Below, one piece after another: positions 46,101-59,100 of a stretch of 64,000 nt of DNA (position 1 is the first letter of the stretch; the number at the start of each line of letters is the position of its first letter). The DNA lies in assembly GCA_033439295.1 (NCBI GenBank), contig JAVTLE010000007.1:1550001-1614000 (forward strand), in the 5' to 3' direction. The notes under the pieces are model-generated. The model was not told the origin of the DNA, made no database searches, and worked only from the letters and a program-made list of their open reading frames with translations. This DNA comes from Deuterostichococcus epilithicus. Its lineage: Eukaryota; Chlorophyta; Trebouxiophyceae; Prasiolales; Stichococcaceae. The position numbers were made by a program, and so were the translations under genes.

Positions 46101-48840
46101 CGCAGACAGCAATTGTGTGGCCGGCAGCACCTGCAGGCTGCGCCTGGAGACGCAGCTGTGAAAGATCCCCCTCCCAGAGTTGCCGCGTCAAGCTTGAGTG
46201 TCATGTGCTGTCATGTGCACTGAGTGTCATGTGCCATGGACAACACAACACACGACTCTGGCAGCATTTGCTGGTCCGCTACGCTGGTAAAACCGGCGCG
46301 TCGATGTGGGCCACCGTGACCGAGCGCTTCAGGCTCTGCAAGATCTTGGATTTTGTGCAATTCCAATTGGCTGCATCGCGGCCAAACGCCTAATCGGCGA
46401 TGCCCATTTCCTCACGTGCTCCGATGCAGCTGGCCCAAGGCAGTGGACATGGAGCACGACCACAGGTTCATGGCTCAGATCGTGGCGCCGCCGGTCGTGG
46501 ATCGGCCCGCCAGCGAGGCGGCCGCCCGCGCGCTGCAACTGTTCTCCGTCGCGTCCCAGGGCGTCAACAACCTGACCAAGGTGCCGATGCGCAGCGGTTC
46601 CGTTCATCTCGCTCCTCCAGTTTCTGCTGTGCGTGGCAGCTGCAGCACTGGTGGCCTGTTCACACACTCGGCCCTCCTGATGCTCGTGCGCTTGGTGCGT
46701 GCACTTGAGTGTCCGGGCTCTGCCACTCTGATCCCCCCCCACATCTGACCACTGGGGGAAGCGCCTTGTTTTCTCCTGTGGACCTCAAAGACCACCCGCC
46801 TGCTCTAAGTTTTTTGCAACATCTATATATACATATACATATAATATTAAGAGTGAAGATGTAGGGTTTGTGTATCACATTATAGGAGAAAATGGTGCGG
46901 CTGTTTGGCGTCGCACACCCGGGCCTCGCCAAGGTGCTGCCGCGGCGCGGCTGGGTGGAGGCGGCGCAGCTGCCGGCGGGACGCTACGTCGCCGCGCACA
47001 GCCTGCGGCCGACGCAGCGGTCGCACTCGGGGCGCGCGCCGCCGGAGGGCTTCGCTGGCAAGGCCGGCGCGCTGCTGGGGCGCAGCGCGTCGCTGGTGAA
47101 GAAGACGTACCGCGAGGCGAAGGGCGAGAAGGTTCTGGAGGAGGAGGACCGGGTGCGGCCCCTGCAAAACCCTAGGACCCACCTCATCAACCCTTGAGAA
47201 GTGGTGCACCCGCCTTGCAGTGGCTGGACATTGGGATGCAGGTCCGGCCCCAACCAGCCTCCCCACGTATGACCAGCCGTGGTACCAGCATTTTCTCTCG
47301 CTTCTGCACCCCCCCCCAAGCCTCCAAGAGGCAGACGTCAGAAGCATATGTGGGAGGCTGCACGGGGTTCTCCCAGTCGGCGACGCTCAAGTGCAAGCTC
47401 AAGTGCTGCGCCGCCGCGGTCTGTGCGCAGGTGATCGTGCTGCCGCCGTCGCCGGGGTGCATCATCTTCACGCTGCACCTGGAGCCGGCACCCGGGCAGA
47501 CAGCTGAGATGGAGTGTTTCGATTACGTGGTGCCGCCATTCCGCGGCTCCCTGTCGCCGGGCGAGATGCCGCCTGGCTCCGGCCATGTGCGTGACTGCAA
47601 CTGGAAATACAATGTTAAGTTGGTCAGGTCGGCGCATGCTTGTGCGCAGCCGCAGTCAGACAGATGTCCTGCAGGATCTCGTGTCTGTTGCGGCAGTATT
47701 CTTACGCTGACGACCTGTGCAGCCTCCGGTAGGAGACGGAACTGGGCTTTAACGATGTACCAGGACACCATGCCATGTGTGGAGTGGTTGAATCTGCCCT
47801 TGGGCCCAGCGTTGGCTGCTATTGAGCACTGTTCGTTGTCTTCCGCAGGGGCTCCAGCGGCCCAGCCATGCACCCAGCAGTGCCTCCAGTGTTGACGGTG
47901 CTGCACCAGCCGCGCCAACGTCGCAGCACACTGGTACGACACAGCACGCCGGCGCGCAGCCCACGGCGCCGGCGGCAGCTCCTCCGCCGCCGAGCGGCCT
48001 GGCGCAAGGCTGGTCAAGGCCGGCCGCCACACCCTACCAGATGCCCATGACATATGCGGAGGCCGGAGGGCCGCCAGCAAACAGCGCTGCAGCCGGCGGC
48101 CCTACAGGCCGCCCCCTGGGCGGGCGGCTGCCGGAGCCCAGCCCGCAGCCGGCGCCGGGCGCGGCGCCAGGGCGCCGGCCTCTGGCTTCCGTTGCCCCGC
48201 TGGGCAGCGCCCAGNAGCCCACCGCCGGCAGCACGGCGGCCGGCAGCGGTTTGCCCGGTGGCGGTGGCCGGCCCGGCCGCGTCGCCGTGAGCAGTGACCC
48301 ATTTGACATGGGTGCTACGGTGCCGCCGCCAAGCGCGGGGTTCGGACCCCAGCCCACGCCGACGGCAAGCGGCCAGGGCGCCCCGCCGCAGTTCAGCTCG
48401 GCGTTCCATGCGCTCTACGGCGACGGCGTGGCGTCAGCGGGAGGCGGCGCGGCGCCACAGCCCGGCGCGGCACCGGCGCAGCCCAGCGACGACCCATTCC
48501 AGACAGGTGGCGGCGGCGGCGGCGGTGCTGCGCATTACGCTGGCATCTACGGTGCCAAGAGCATCGACGGCAGCCCTGCCAGAGGCCACGGCAGCGGCGT
48601 GTGGCGGCCTGCGTATGGTAATGTGCCGTCAAGCGGTAGCGGGGGCGGCGGCGGCGCTGTCGCGGCGACCACCGGCGGCGCAGGGTCCGCGAGGCCGTAC
48701 GAAAAGGCGTACAAGCAGTACCTGTCGCAGCACCCCTGCGACACCAGGCAGGCGCAGGGCGGCTGCGGCCTGCCCTCCCGCCCCTCGCATCCGCCGAGCG
48801 GCGATGCAGTTGCCCACCCTGGCGCGGAGCATGGCGGCGG

Positions 48841-48877
<37 letters not shown>

Positions 48878-49275
48878 CGGCCGGCGCAGTGGCAGGCTTC
48901 AGGTGATCTTCATGTTACCTCTTGCGCCTGAAGCGACAAGTGTGGCATTGCGATGAGTCTCTCGTGCCTCCCTGCAGAAACTATGAACATCGCCATGAGA
49001 GGCTCTCAACTCTGTACTGACGAGCTCGTCTTGCTGGAATTTGTAGGTTGCTGTCAATCAATAAGTTCCAGTTCACCGCACTTTGCAATGCAGGGCCGGG
49101 GCAGACTGAGACGGCAGGTGCAGAGCAGCCTGCTGCGGCCGCGACATCGCAGCAGTCTGCATGGGCCGCCACTCCTGCTGGCGGCAGCAGGCCGCAGCCA
49201 ACAGGTGGTCGTTGCTTGCGTTCTGATCATTTGCACCTACGCCTGCATGTTGCAACCATACCTGACCTGATGTAA
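43136..49275 (+). CDS. PhoD-like metallophosphatase-fold protein, probably inactive
   Basis: Fifteen exons join in phase to about 1034 residues: 43136-43176, 43270-43415, 43514-43594, 43706-43807, 44030-44160, 44363-44524, 44740-44915, 45140-45329, 45513-45668, 45974-46083, 46430-46580, 46886-47152, 47431-47586, 47849-48902, 49094-49275. The first 620 residues follow the fungal-type PhoD-like family: GPYIRFNAFW, FNFWRFDIDTVL, VNIWDDEDIFTLWGSFP, NCPVF-like RCPVFRGLFDNAKRFYLLFQ, VVVAIDARSERTREQV and DMEHDHRFMAQIVAPP. Metal-binding positions are changed: GGDQ reads GGSQ, WDDHD reads WDDED and SGDVH reads CGGTG. The last 400 residues are Pro/Gly/Ala/Gln-rich and disordered, with an N at 48215. 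Exon 5 needs a GC donor; the last exon and the first splice of the tail are less certain. Confidence 0.78.
48842..48874 (+). repeat. (CAG)11 coding for polyglutamine
   Basis: Eleven perfect CAG triplets code a glutamine run in the low-complexity C-terminal tail of the PhoD-like protein. Confidence 0.95.
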
Positions 49276-50192
49276 GGTGCCAGCTACATATAACCAGCAT
49301 ATCTCATGCTGCCTGCAAGCTGAACATGTGCGTCCTGTATCCGTGCAGGAGAGAGTGCAAATCCGACGGCGACAATGGCCTTTCTGGCAAACCTCAGGAT
49401 GCAGGATGGGAAGCAGTAGAGAGGGTCGCGGACTCCCAACCAGTTCGAACATTCGTCATGTATAGCAGGCTGCTGGCACCTGACCTCTGGGTGTTACCCA
49501 TATTGGATCGTTCTGGAGGTCGTTACAAAGACAGCTTTGGGAGGTTGCGCGCAAGCAGATGTGCGGTCAGCTTGCCTCATGAAATAATTTGCAAATGCCC
49601 AGTGCCCTCATCAAACCCAGTTGCCTCATGAAATCCAAAACCTATGAAAGCGGCATCAACGGACAACACGGTTGCAACATGACTGTGCAACACCCCTCTC
49701 ATTGTGCAACACCCCCTCAACCCTCTGCTGGTCAACGACTCGGTGTGGTGTCAAATGGCGCCGCGTGAGTGTGTCAATTGTCGTCGCCATTGTGGCCAGG
49801 CTGCTGCACTGATGGACAGGAGCTCTGTGGCGATGCTGGGTCCCTCTGCAAGCAGGTTCAGAAAGTCAACTCAGCTGCTGGCAGCTCAGGCTGCTCAACC
49901 TGTGCGCGCCTGGCTGCCGTTCAGCATGCCGTTGGTGCGCTGTGGCGCTCCATTGCCACCCTCCTCCTGCAGCAGCACCAGATGATCTATCAGTGCCTCA
50001 CAATGCCTCTCTATTGTGAGCAATCAGCAACCCACCACAAAACAGCTCCAGCCTCCCGCAGCCGCCCACAGGCTCACGTGGAGGCGGGTGTGAAGCAAGG
50101 CCGGCAGTTCATCTGCCGGCGCCTCGCAGGGAGCGACATGTCCAAAAGGGTCGCTACACTGTGATGATGCATGCGCGCGAGCCACCCGAACC
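49276..50192. other. convergent 3' intergenic region
   Basis: 917 bp between the end of the PhoD-like gene and the stop of the coiled-coil gene. TGTAA, the green-algal polyadenylation signal type, overlaps the PhoD-like stop at about 49272-49276. Short frames only; further small exons of the PhoD-like gene could lie here. Confidence 0.4.
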
Positions 50193-53100
50193 TCATGAGA
50201 GCAAGGCAGGCACCTGCTCGGCGGCCACCTCGGCTCCCAGGAGCGCGAGCGTGCTTGCCGCCGCCGAGCGCGCTGCCTCCTGGGCGGAAAACACTTCCCC
50301 CAGCTGCTGCCGCAGGCCGCTGACCACGTCTTCTGCAGCGAATCGCGCCCCCCGCTCCGCCTCCAGCTCGACGGCCGCCCTGCGGGGAGCGGTTGGAGGC
50401 GCGTCGGTGCACGAGTCTGATGTGTCTGCAGAGCCCACCCCCGGTTGTATTGCCGCGTCTCCGCGCAGGCAGCATCAGCGAAGTCGGCAATGAGCGGTGA
50501 TGCGAGTGCGGTAAAAGCGCCATTTGGTCAAACGACAGGCAAGCGTGCCGGATTGGCAACCGGGCGAAGGTCTCCATGCGATTATATCGAGGCTGACTCC
50601 GACAGCCAGTTATGCGTTGCAAATCATGAACGTCGGCATCCAAGCCTAGCAAACCCCCCGACCGCAGGTGCAACAGGCACTGAGAGCCTCCGCCGCGGCA
50701 AGGCCTATGCACTTCGGATGTTGGTCAACAACCCAATATGTCTTGTGTGTTTGTTGGATGGGAAAGAGCGCACTTGGAGTATGCGGTCCGTGCCTGCTCG
50801 ACCTCGCGCTGCAGGTTGACGACGTCGCCCCCCTGCGTCCCAGATCAGCGTCGGTGCTCAGGCCAAACGGCACGCCATTATGTACGACAGCGATGCAGTC
50901 GTTGCCCGCGGCACATTGAGGGTTGGCTGAGGCGCTCTGCGCCGCTGGGCGGGATGCTCCGATATTTCATGGCGGCAGGCGAACCAGCTGTGAGCAGGGC
51001 TTGCAGCCCGGACTCACCAGCACATGCTTGGCGGGCCAAGGGCTTCCACCCGGACAGGCTGCTTAGGGCAGGTCGCTGAGTGCGCGGTCTGCCGGCACTG
51101 GATGCGATGCCCCAAGGCTCCCTGCCGTCCCGGCACACAGCCGGCAAAGCAGCATCTGCTCGAGCGACACATCTCAGTGACGAGGAGTCGCACCTGCTCG
51201 GAGCCGGCATGGGCGGCCATGACGCGGAGGGACAGCGCCTTGATGCGGGAGGACAGCTCCTCACGCTGCGTGTCCATCTTGGCCTGCAGCGCCTCATTGC
51301 TGCCCTGCAGCTGCGACGCCCTGCCCGATGTGATCGCCACCTGCAGGCGGGGTTTTGCACGTGTCACCGGAAACGTGTCGCTCTGGCTGGTTCGGCACAC
51401 ATTCGCAGGGTTGGCAGGCGGAACCATGTTTGGCCTCTAGTCGGTGCGCTTCGCCCTTGGCGCCCATGTCCCTTCAGGGGTTCTCCATCTGTGCCACTCA
51501 AGAGTTGGATTTTCCAGGCCCAAGGGCGTATACAGCCGCACCCGTACAGCTGCACACACTGCGACGCCAGCCGCTCCGGTCGCGTTGCGCCTGCAGCCTG
51601 ATCGTGTGACCCAACTCGACACAACATGGATGCCGGAGCTCGGTCAAGTTGAGCTGCGGCGCACTCACCTGACGCCGCCCACCCCCTCCAGGGCTTTGCT
51701 GACCCCTTGACGCTGACCCCTCTGACTCTCAACTGAACGCACCTGGGAAATGAGGTCGTTCACGCGGGACTTGAGTTCGGTGACTTCGCAGCGTGCCGCC
51801 TCACTGGCACCCTTCTCCGCTTCCAGCTGCTTCTGCGTCGCTGCCACCTGCAGGCGGAGTTTTGCACATGTCCCCGGAGACTGGCTGATTTCAGTACATG
51901 TTCGCAGGGTTTCTCGGTCTGTGCCACTCAAGAGTTGGAAAAGTGTTTTCCAGGCCCAAGGGCGCATACAGCTGTCTGCACCATCCGTGTTGCTGCCACC
52001 TGCACAGCTGCGCAGTGCCTCTGAAGCAGCGAGCAACACGCACTGCGCCCCTGGCCGCTCCCGTCGCGCTGGGCATCAGTATTGCTCCCCGTCCGCTGCT
52101 GGCACTGCGCTGTGCCTGCCACCTGACCCTGTGACCCAACTCGACACGACAAGAGGCTGGAGCTCGGTCAAGGTGAGTTGCGGCGCACTCACCTGACGCC
52201 GCCCACTCCCCCCAGGGCTTTGCTGACCCCTTGACGCTGACCCCTCTGACTCCTCAACTGAACGCACCTGATCATTGAGGGCGATCACGCGGGAGTAGAG
52301 GTTGGTGATTCTGGAGCGCGCCGTCTCGCTTGCGCCCTTCTCCACCGCCAGCTGCTTCTCCGTCCTCGCCACCTGCAGGCGGGGTTTTGCACATGTCACC
52401 GGAAACGTGTCGCTCTGGCTGCTTGCAGTACATGTTCGCAGAGATGGCAGATGGAACCATGTTTAGCCGCCAATAGGTGCGCTTTGCCCTTGGCGCCCGA
52501 TGCCTCTTCAGGGGTTCTCCATTTGTGCCACCCAAGAGTAAGTTCTTTCCAGGCCCAAGGGCACAGACAGCTGTCTGCACCATCCGTGTTGCGGCCACAG
52601 CCCAGCTGCGCAGTGCCTTTGAAGCAGCGAGCGATATGCACTGCGCCCCCGGCCGCTCCCATTGCGCTGGGCACCAGTACTGCCCCCCGTCTGCTGCTGG
52701 CACTGCGCTGCGCCTGCCGCCTGACCGTGTGACCAAACTCGACACAACATGGAGGCTGGAGACCGGTACATTTGAGCTGCGGTGCACCCACCTGACGCCG
52801 CCCACCCACTCCAGGGCTTTGCTGACCCCTTGGCGCTGACCCCTCTGACTCTCAACTGAACGCACCTGGGACATGAGGCTGCCCACGCGGGAACTGAGTT
52901 TGGTGACATCAGAGCGCGCCGCCACGCCGGCGCCCTTCTCCGCCTCCAGCCGCTTCTCCGTCTCCCCCACCTGCAGGCGGAGTTTTGCACATGTCACCAG
53001 AAACATGTCACTCTGGCTGGTTTCTGTACATGTTTGCAGGGTTGGCAGGTGCGCTTCGCCCCATGCCTTTTTCGGGGTTCTCCGTCCGTGCCACTCAAGA

Positions 53101-56100
53101 GTTGACTCTCTCCAGGCCCAAGGGGATGAACAGCTGTCTGCACCATGAATGTTGCTGCTACATGCCCAGCTGCGCAGTGCTTGTCAAGCAGCGAGCGATA
53201 TGCACTGCACCCCCGGCCGCTCCCATCGCGCTGGGAACGATTACTGCTCCCCGTCTGCTGCTGGCACTGCGCTGCGCTGCAGCCTAACCGTGTGCCCCAA
53301 CTCGACACAACATGGAGGCTGGAGCTCGGTCAAGCTGAGCTGCGGCGCACACACCTGACGCCGCCCATCCACTCCAGGGCTTTGCTGACCCCTTGACGCT
53401 GACCCCTCTGATTCCTCAACTGAGCGCACCTGATCATTGAGGGCGATCACGCGGGAGTAGAGGTTGGTGATTCTGGAGCGCGCCGTCTCGCCGGCGCCCT
53501 TCTCCACTGCCAGCTGCTTCTCCGTCCTCGCCACCTGTAAGCGGGGTTTTGCACACGTCACCGGAAACATGTCGCTCTGGCTGGTTTCAGTACATGTTCG
53601 CAGGGTTGGCAGGCGGAACCATGTTTGGCCGCCAGTTGGTGCGATTAGCCCTTGGCGCCCAATGCCTCTTCAGGGGTTCTCCATCTGTGTCACCCGAGAG
53701 AGTTGATTGTTTCCAGGCCCAAGGGCACATACAGCTGTCTGCACCATCCGTGTGGCTGCCACAATCCCAGCTGCGCAGTGCCTGTGAAGCAGCAAGCAAT
53801 ATGCACTGCGCTCCCGTCGCGCTGGGCTCCATAATGCTCCCTGTCTGCTGCTGGCACTGCGCTGCGCCTGCTGCCTGACTGTGTGACCCATCTCGACAGA
53901 ACATAAAGACTGGAACCCAATCAAGCTGAGCTGCGGCGCATTCACCTGACGCTGCCCACCCCCTCCAGGGCTTTGCTGACCCCTCTGGCTCTCAACTGAA
54001 CGCACCTGGGACGTGAGGCTGCCCACGCGGGACTCGAGCTTGGTGACATGGGAGCGCGCCGCCACGCCGGCGCCCTTCTCCGCCTCCAGCCGCTTCTCCG
54101 TCTCCCCCACCTACAGGCGGGGTTTCGCACATGTCACCAGAAACACGTCGCTTTGGCTGGTTTCAGTACATGTTCGCAGGGTTGGCAGATGGAACCATGT
54201 TGGCCGACGGTTGGTGCGATTCGCCCCATGCCTCTTTCGTGCTTTTCCGTCTGTGCCACTCAAAAGTGAGTTGTTTCTGGGCCCCAAAGCGCATACAGCT
54301 GTCTGATCCATCCGTATTGCTGCCACATGCCCAGCTGCGCAGTGCCTCTGAAGCAGCGAGCAACACGCGCTGCGCCCCCGACCGCTCCCGTCGCGCTGGG
54401 CACCAGTATTGCACCCCGTCTGCTGCTGGCACTGCGCTGTGCCTGCCACCTGACCGTGTGACTTTACTCGACAAAACACGGAGGCTGGAGCTCGGTCAAG
54501 TTGAGCTGCGGCGCACACACCTGACGCCGCCCACCCCTCCAGAGCTTTGCTGACCCCTTGACGCTGACCCCTCTGACATTCAACTGAACGCACCTGATCA
54601 TTGAGGGCGATCACGCGGGAGTAGAGGTTGGTGATTCTGGAGCGCGCCGTCTCGCCGGCGCCCTTCTCCACCGCCAGCTGCTTCTCCGTCCTCGCCACCT
54701 GCAGGCGGATGTTTGCACATGTAACCGGAAATGTGTCGCTCCGGCTGGTTTCAGTACAAGTTCGCAGGGTTGGCAGGCGGAACCATGTTGGGCCGCCAGT
54801 TGGTGCGCTTTGCCCTTGGCACCCAATGCTTCTTCAGGGGTTCTCTGTGCCACCCGAGAGAGTTGATTGTTTCCAGGCCCAAGGGCACATACAGCTGTCT
54901 GCACCATCCGTGTTGCTGCCACAGCCCAGCTGCGCAGTGCCTCTGAAGCAGCGGGCAATATGCACTGCGCCCCCAGCCGCTCCCGTTGCGCTGGGCACCA
55001 GTACTGCTCCCTTTCTGCTGCTGGCCCTGCGCTGTGCCTGCCGCCTGACAGTGTGACTAAACTTGACAACACGGAGCCCGGTCAAGCTGAGCTGCGGCGC
55101 ACTCGCCTGACGACGCCCGCCCCCTCCAGGGCTTTGCTGACCCCTTGGCGCTGACCCCTCTGACCCTCAACTGAACGTACCTGGGACGTGAGGCTGCCCA
55201 CGCGGGACTCGAGCTTGGTGACATTGGAGCGCGCCGCCACGCCGGCGCCCTTCTCCGCCTCCAGCCGCTTCTCCGTCTCCCCCACCTACAGGCGGGGTTT
55301 CGCACATGTCACCAGAAACACGTCGCTTTGGCTGGTTTCAGTACATGTTCGCAGGGTTGGCAGATGGAACCATGTTGGCCGACAGTTGGTGCGATTCGCC
55401 CCATACCTCTTTCGGGGTTCTCCATCTGTGCAACTCAAAAGTTGGTTCCTACCGGGCGCAAGGGCATATCTGCTGTCTGCTTCATCCGTGTTGCTGCCAC
55501 ATGCCCAGCTGCGCAGTGCCTGTGAGCCAGCGAGCAACACGCACTGCGCCCCCGGCTGCTCCCGTCGCGCTGGGAACTAGTACTGCTCCCCGTCTGCTGC
55601 TGGCACTGCGCTGTGCCTGCCGCTTGACCGTGTGGCGGAACTCGACGAACAATGAAGGCTGGAGTGTGGTCAAATTGAGCTGCGGCGCACACACCTGACG
55701 CCGCCCACCTCCTCCAGGGATTTGCTGACCCCTTGACGCTGACCCCTCTGACTCCTCAACTGAACGCACCTGATCATTGAGGGCGATCACGCGGGAGTAG
55801 AGGTTGGTGATTCTGGAGCGCGCCGTCTCGCTGGTGCCCTTCTCCACCGTCAGCTGCTTCTCGGTCCTTGCCACCTGCAGGCAGAGTTTTGCACACGTCA
55901 CTGAAACAGGTCGCTCTGGCTGCTTGCAGTACATGTTCGCAGGGTTGGCAGGCGGAACCATGTTTGGCCGCCAGTAGGTGCGCTTTGCCCTTGGCGCCTA
56001 ATGCCTCTTCAGGGGTTCCCCATCTGTGCCACCCGAGAGTAAGTTCTTTCGAGGCCCAAGGGCGCAGACAGCTGTCTGCACCATCCGTGTTGCTGCCACA

Positions 56101-59100
56101 TTCCCAGCGGCGCATTGCCTGTGAAGCAGCGAGTAACACGCACTGCGCCCCCGTCCGCTTCCATCGCAATGGGCACCATATTGCTCCCCGTCTGCCGCTG
56201 GCACTGCGCTGCGCCTGCCGCCTGACCGTGAGACAAACTCGACAAAACAGGGGGGCGGGGGCGGGGGGGGGGGTTGGAGCTCGGTCAAGCTGAGCTGCGG
56301 CGCACACACCTGACGCCGCCCACCCCCTCCAGGGCTTTGCTGACCCTTTGACGCTGACCCCTCTGACTCTCAACTGAACGCACCTGGGACATGAGGCTGC
56401 CCACGCGGGACTCGAGCTTGGTGACATCAGAACGCGCCGCCGCGCCGGCGCCCTTCTCCGCCTCCAACCGCTTCTCTGTCTCCCCAACCTGGGTGACCGG
56501 AAACACATATATGTCACCCTGGCTGGTTTCAGTACATGTTCGCAGGGTTGGCAGATGGTACCATGTTTGGCCGCCAGTTGGTGCGGTTTGCCCTTGGCGC
56601 CCAACGCCTCTTCAGGGGTTCTCCATCGGTGCCACCCAAGAGGAAGTTCCTTTCAGGCCCAAGGGCGCATATGCACCATCCTGTTGCTGCCATATGCCCA
56701 GCTGTATAGTGCCTCTGAAACAGCGAGCAACACGCACTGCGCCCCCGGCCGCTCCCGTCGCGCTGGGCACCAGTACTGCTCCCCGTCTGCTGCTGGCGCT
56801 GCGCCGCGCCTGCCGCCTGACCGTGTGGCAGACCTCGACAGACAATGGAGACTGTAGCCCGGTCAAGTTGAGCTGCGGCGCACACACCTGACGCCGCCCA
56901 CCCCTCCNGGGCTTTGCTGACCCCATGACGCTGACCCCTCTGACTCTCAACTGAACGCACCTGATCATTGAGGGCGATCACGCGGGAGTAGAGGTTGGTG
57001 ACTCTGGAGCGCGCCGTCTCGCTGGTGCCCTTCTCCACCGCCAGCTGCTTCTCTGTCCTCGCCACCTGCAGGCGGGGTTTTGCACACGTCACTGACCCCA
57101 GGTCGGCTGATTTCAGTACAAGTTCGCAGGGTTGGCAAATGGTACCATGTTTGGCCGCCGGTTGGTCCGCTTTGCCCTTGGCGCCCAATGCTTCTTCAGG
57201 GGTTCTCTGTGCCACCCAAAAGTAAGTTCCTTCCAGGCCCAAGGGCGCAGACAGTCGTCTGCACCATCCTGTTGCTGCCACATGCCCAGCTGCGCAGTGC
57301 CTCTGAAGCAGCGAGCAATACGCACTGCGCCCCGGCAGCTTCCATTGCACTGGGTTTGAGTATTGCTCCCCGTTTGAGTATTGCCTGCCACCTGACCCTG
57401 TGACCAGCATTCAGCCGTACATGGAGGCTGGAGCTCGGTGAAGGTGAGCCGCGGCGCACACACCTGATGCCGCCCACCCCCTCCAAGGCTTTGCTGACCC
57501 CTTGACGCTGACCCCTCTGACTCTCAACTGAACGCACCTGGGACATGAGGCTGCCCACGCGGGAACTGAGTTTTGTGATATCGGAGCGCGCCGCCACGCC
57601 GGCGCCCTTCTCCGCCTCCAGCCGCTTCTCCGTCTCCCCCACCTACAGGCGGGGTTTCGCACATGTCACCAGAAACACGTCGCTTTGGCTGGTTTCAGTA
57701 CATGTTCGCAGGGTTGGCAGATGGAACCATGTTGGCCGACAGTTGGTGCGATTCGCCCCATGCCTCTTTCGTGCTTTTCCGTCTGTGCCACTCAAAAGTG
57801 AGTTGTTTCTGGGCCCCAAAGCGCATACAGCTGTCTGATCCATCCGTATTGCTGCCACATGCCCAGCTGCGCAGTGCCTCTGAAGCAGCGAGCAACACGC
57901 GCTGCGCCCCCGACCGCTCCCGTCGCGCTGGGCACCAGTATTGCCCCCCGTCTGCTGCTGGCACTGCGCTGTGCCTGCCACCTGACCGTGTGACTTTACT
58001 CGACAAAACACGGAGGCTGGAGCTCGGTCAAGTTGAGCTGCGGCGCACACACCTGACGCCGCCCACCCCTCCAGGGCTTTGCTGACCCCTTGACGCTGAC
58101 CCCTCTGACATTCAACTGAATGCACCTGATCATTGAGGGCGATCACGCGGGAGTAGAGGTTGGTGATTCTGGAGCGCGCCGTCTCGCCGGCGCCCTTCTC
58201 CACCGCCAGCTGCTTCTCCGTCCTCGCCACCTGTAAGCGGGGTTTTGCACATGTCACCGGAAACATGTCGCTCTGGCTGGTTTCAGTACATGGTTGGCAG
58301 GCGGAACCATGTTTGGCCGCGAGTTGGTGCCTTTCGAGCTTCGCCCTTGGCGCCCAATGCCTCTTCAGGGGTTCTCCATTTGTGCCACCCAAGAGTAAGT
58401 TCTTTCCAGGCCCAAGGGCACAGACAGCTGTCTGCACCATCCGTGTTGCTGCCGCATGCCCAGCTGTGCAGTGCCTCTGAAGCTGCGAGCAATATGCACT
58501 GCGCCCCCAGCCGCTCCCGTCACGCTGGGAACCAGTACTGCTCCCCGTCCGCTGCTGGCACTGCGCTGCGTCTGCCGCCTGACCGCGTGACCAAACTTGA
58601 CATATCATAAAGACTGTAGCCCGGTCAAGCTGAGCTGCGGCGCACTCACCTGACGCCGCCCACCCCCTCCAAGGCTTTGCTGACCCCTTGACGCTGACCC
58701 CTCTGACTCTCAACTGAACGCACCTGGGACATGAGGCTGCCCACACGGGAACTGAGTTTGTTGATATCGGAGCGCGCCACTACGCCGGCGCCCTTCTCTG
58801 CCTCCAGCCGCTTCTCCGTCTCCGCCACCTGCAAGCGGAGTTTTGCACATGTAACTGAAGTATGTCACTTTGGTCAGTTTCAGTACCTTTTCGTAGGGTT
58901 GGCAGGCAGAACCATGGTCGGCCACCAAGTGGTGCGCTTCCGCCCATGCCTCGTCAGGGGTTCTCCGTGTGTGCCACTCAAGTAAGTTCTTTCCAGGCCC
59001 AGGGGCGTACACAGCTATCTGCACCATCCGTGTTGCTGCCACATGCCCAGCTGTGCAGTGCATCTGAAGCAGCGAGCAATATGCACTGCACCCCCTGCCG

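Noticed and set aside
57643-58746. 367-codon minus-strand open frame
   Set aside because: It reads straight through two 105 bp exons and the intron between them. The intron part has no constrained composition, and sister introns contain stops, so it is a read-through of the array, not a gene.
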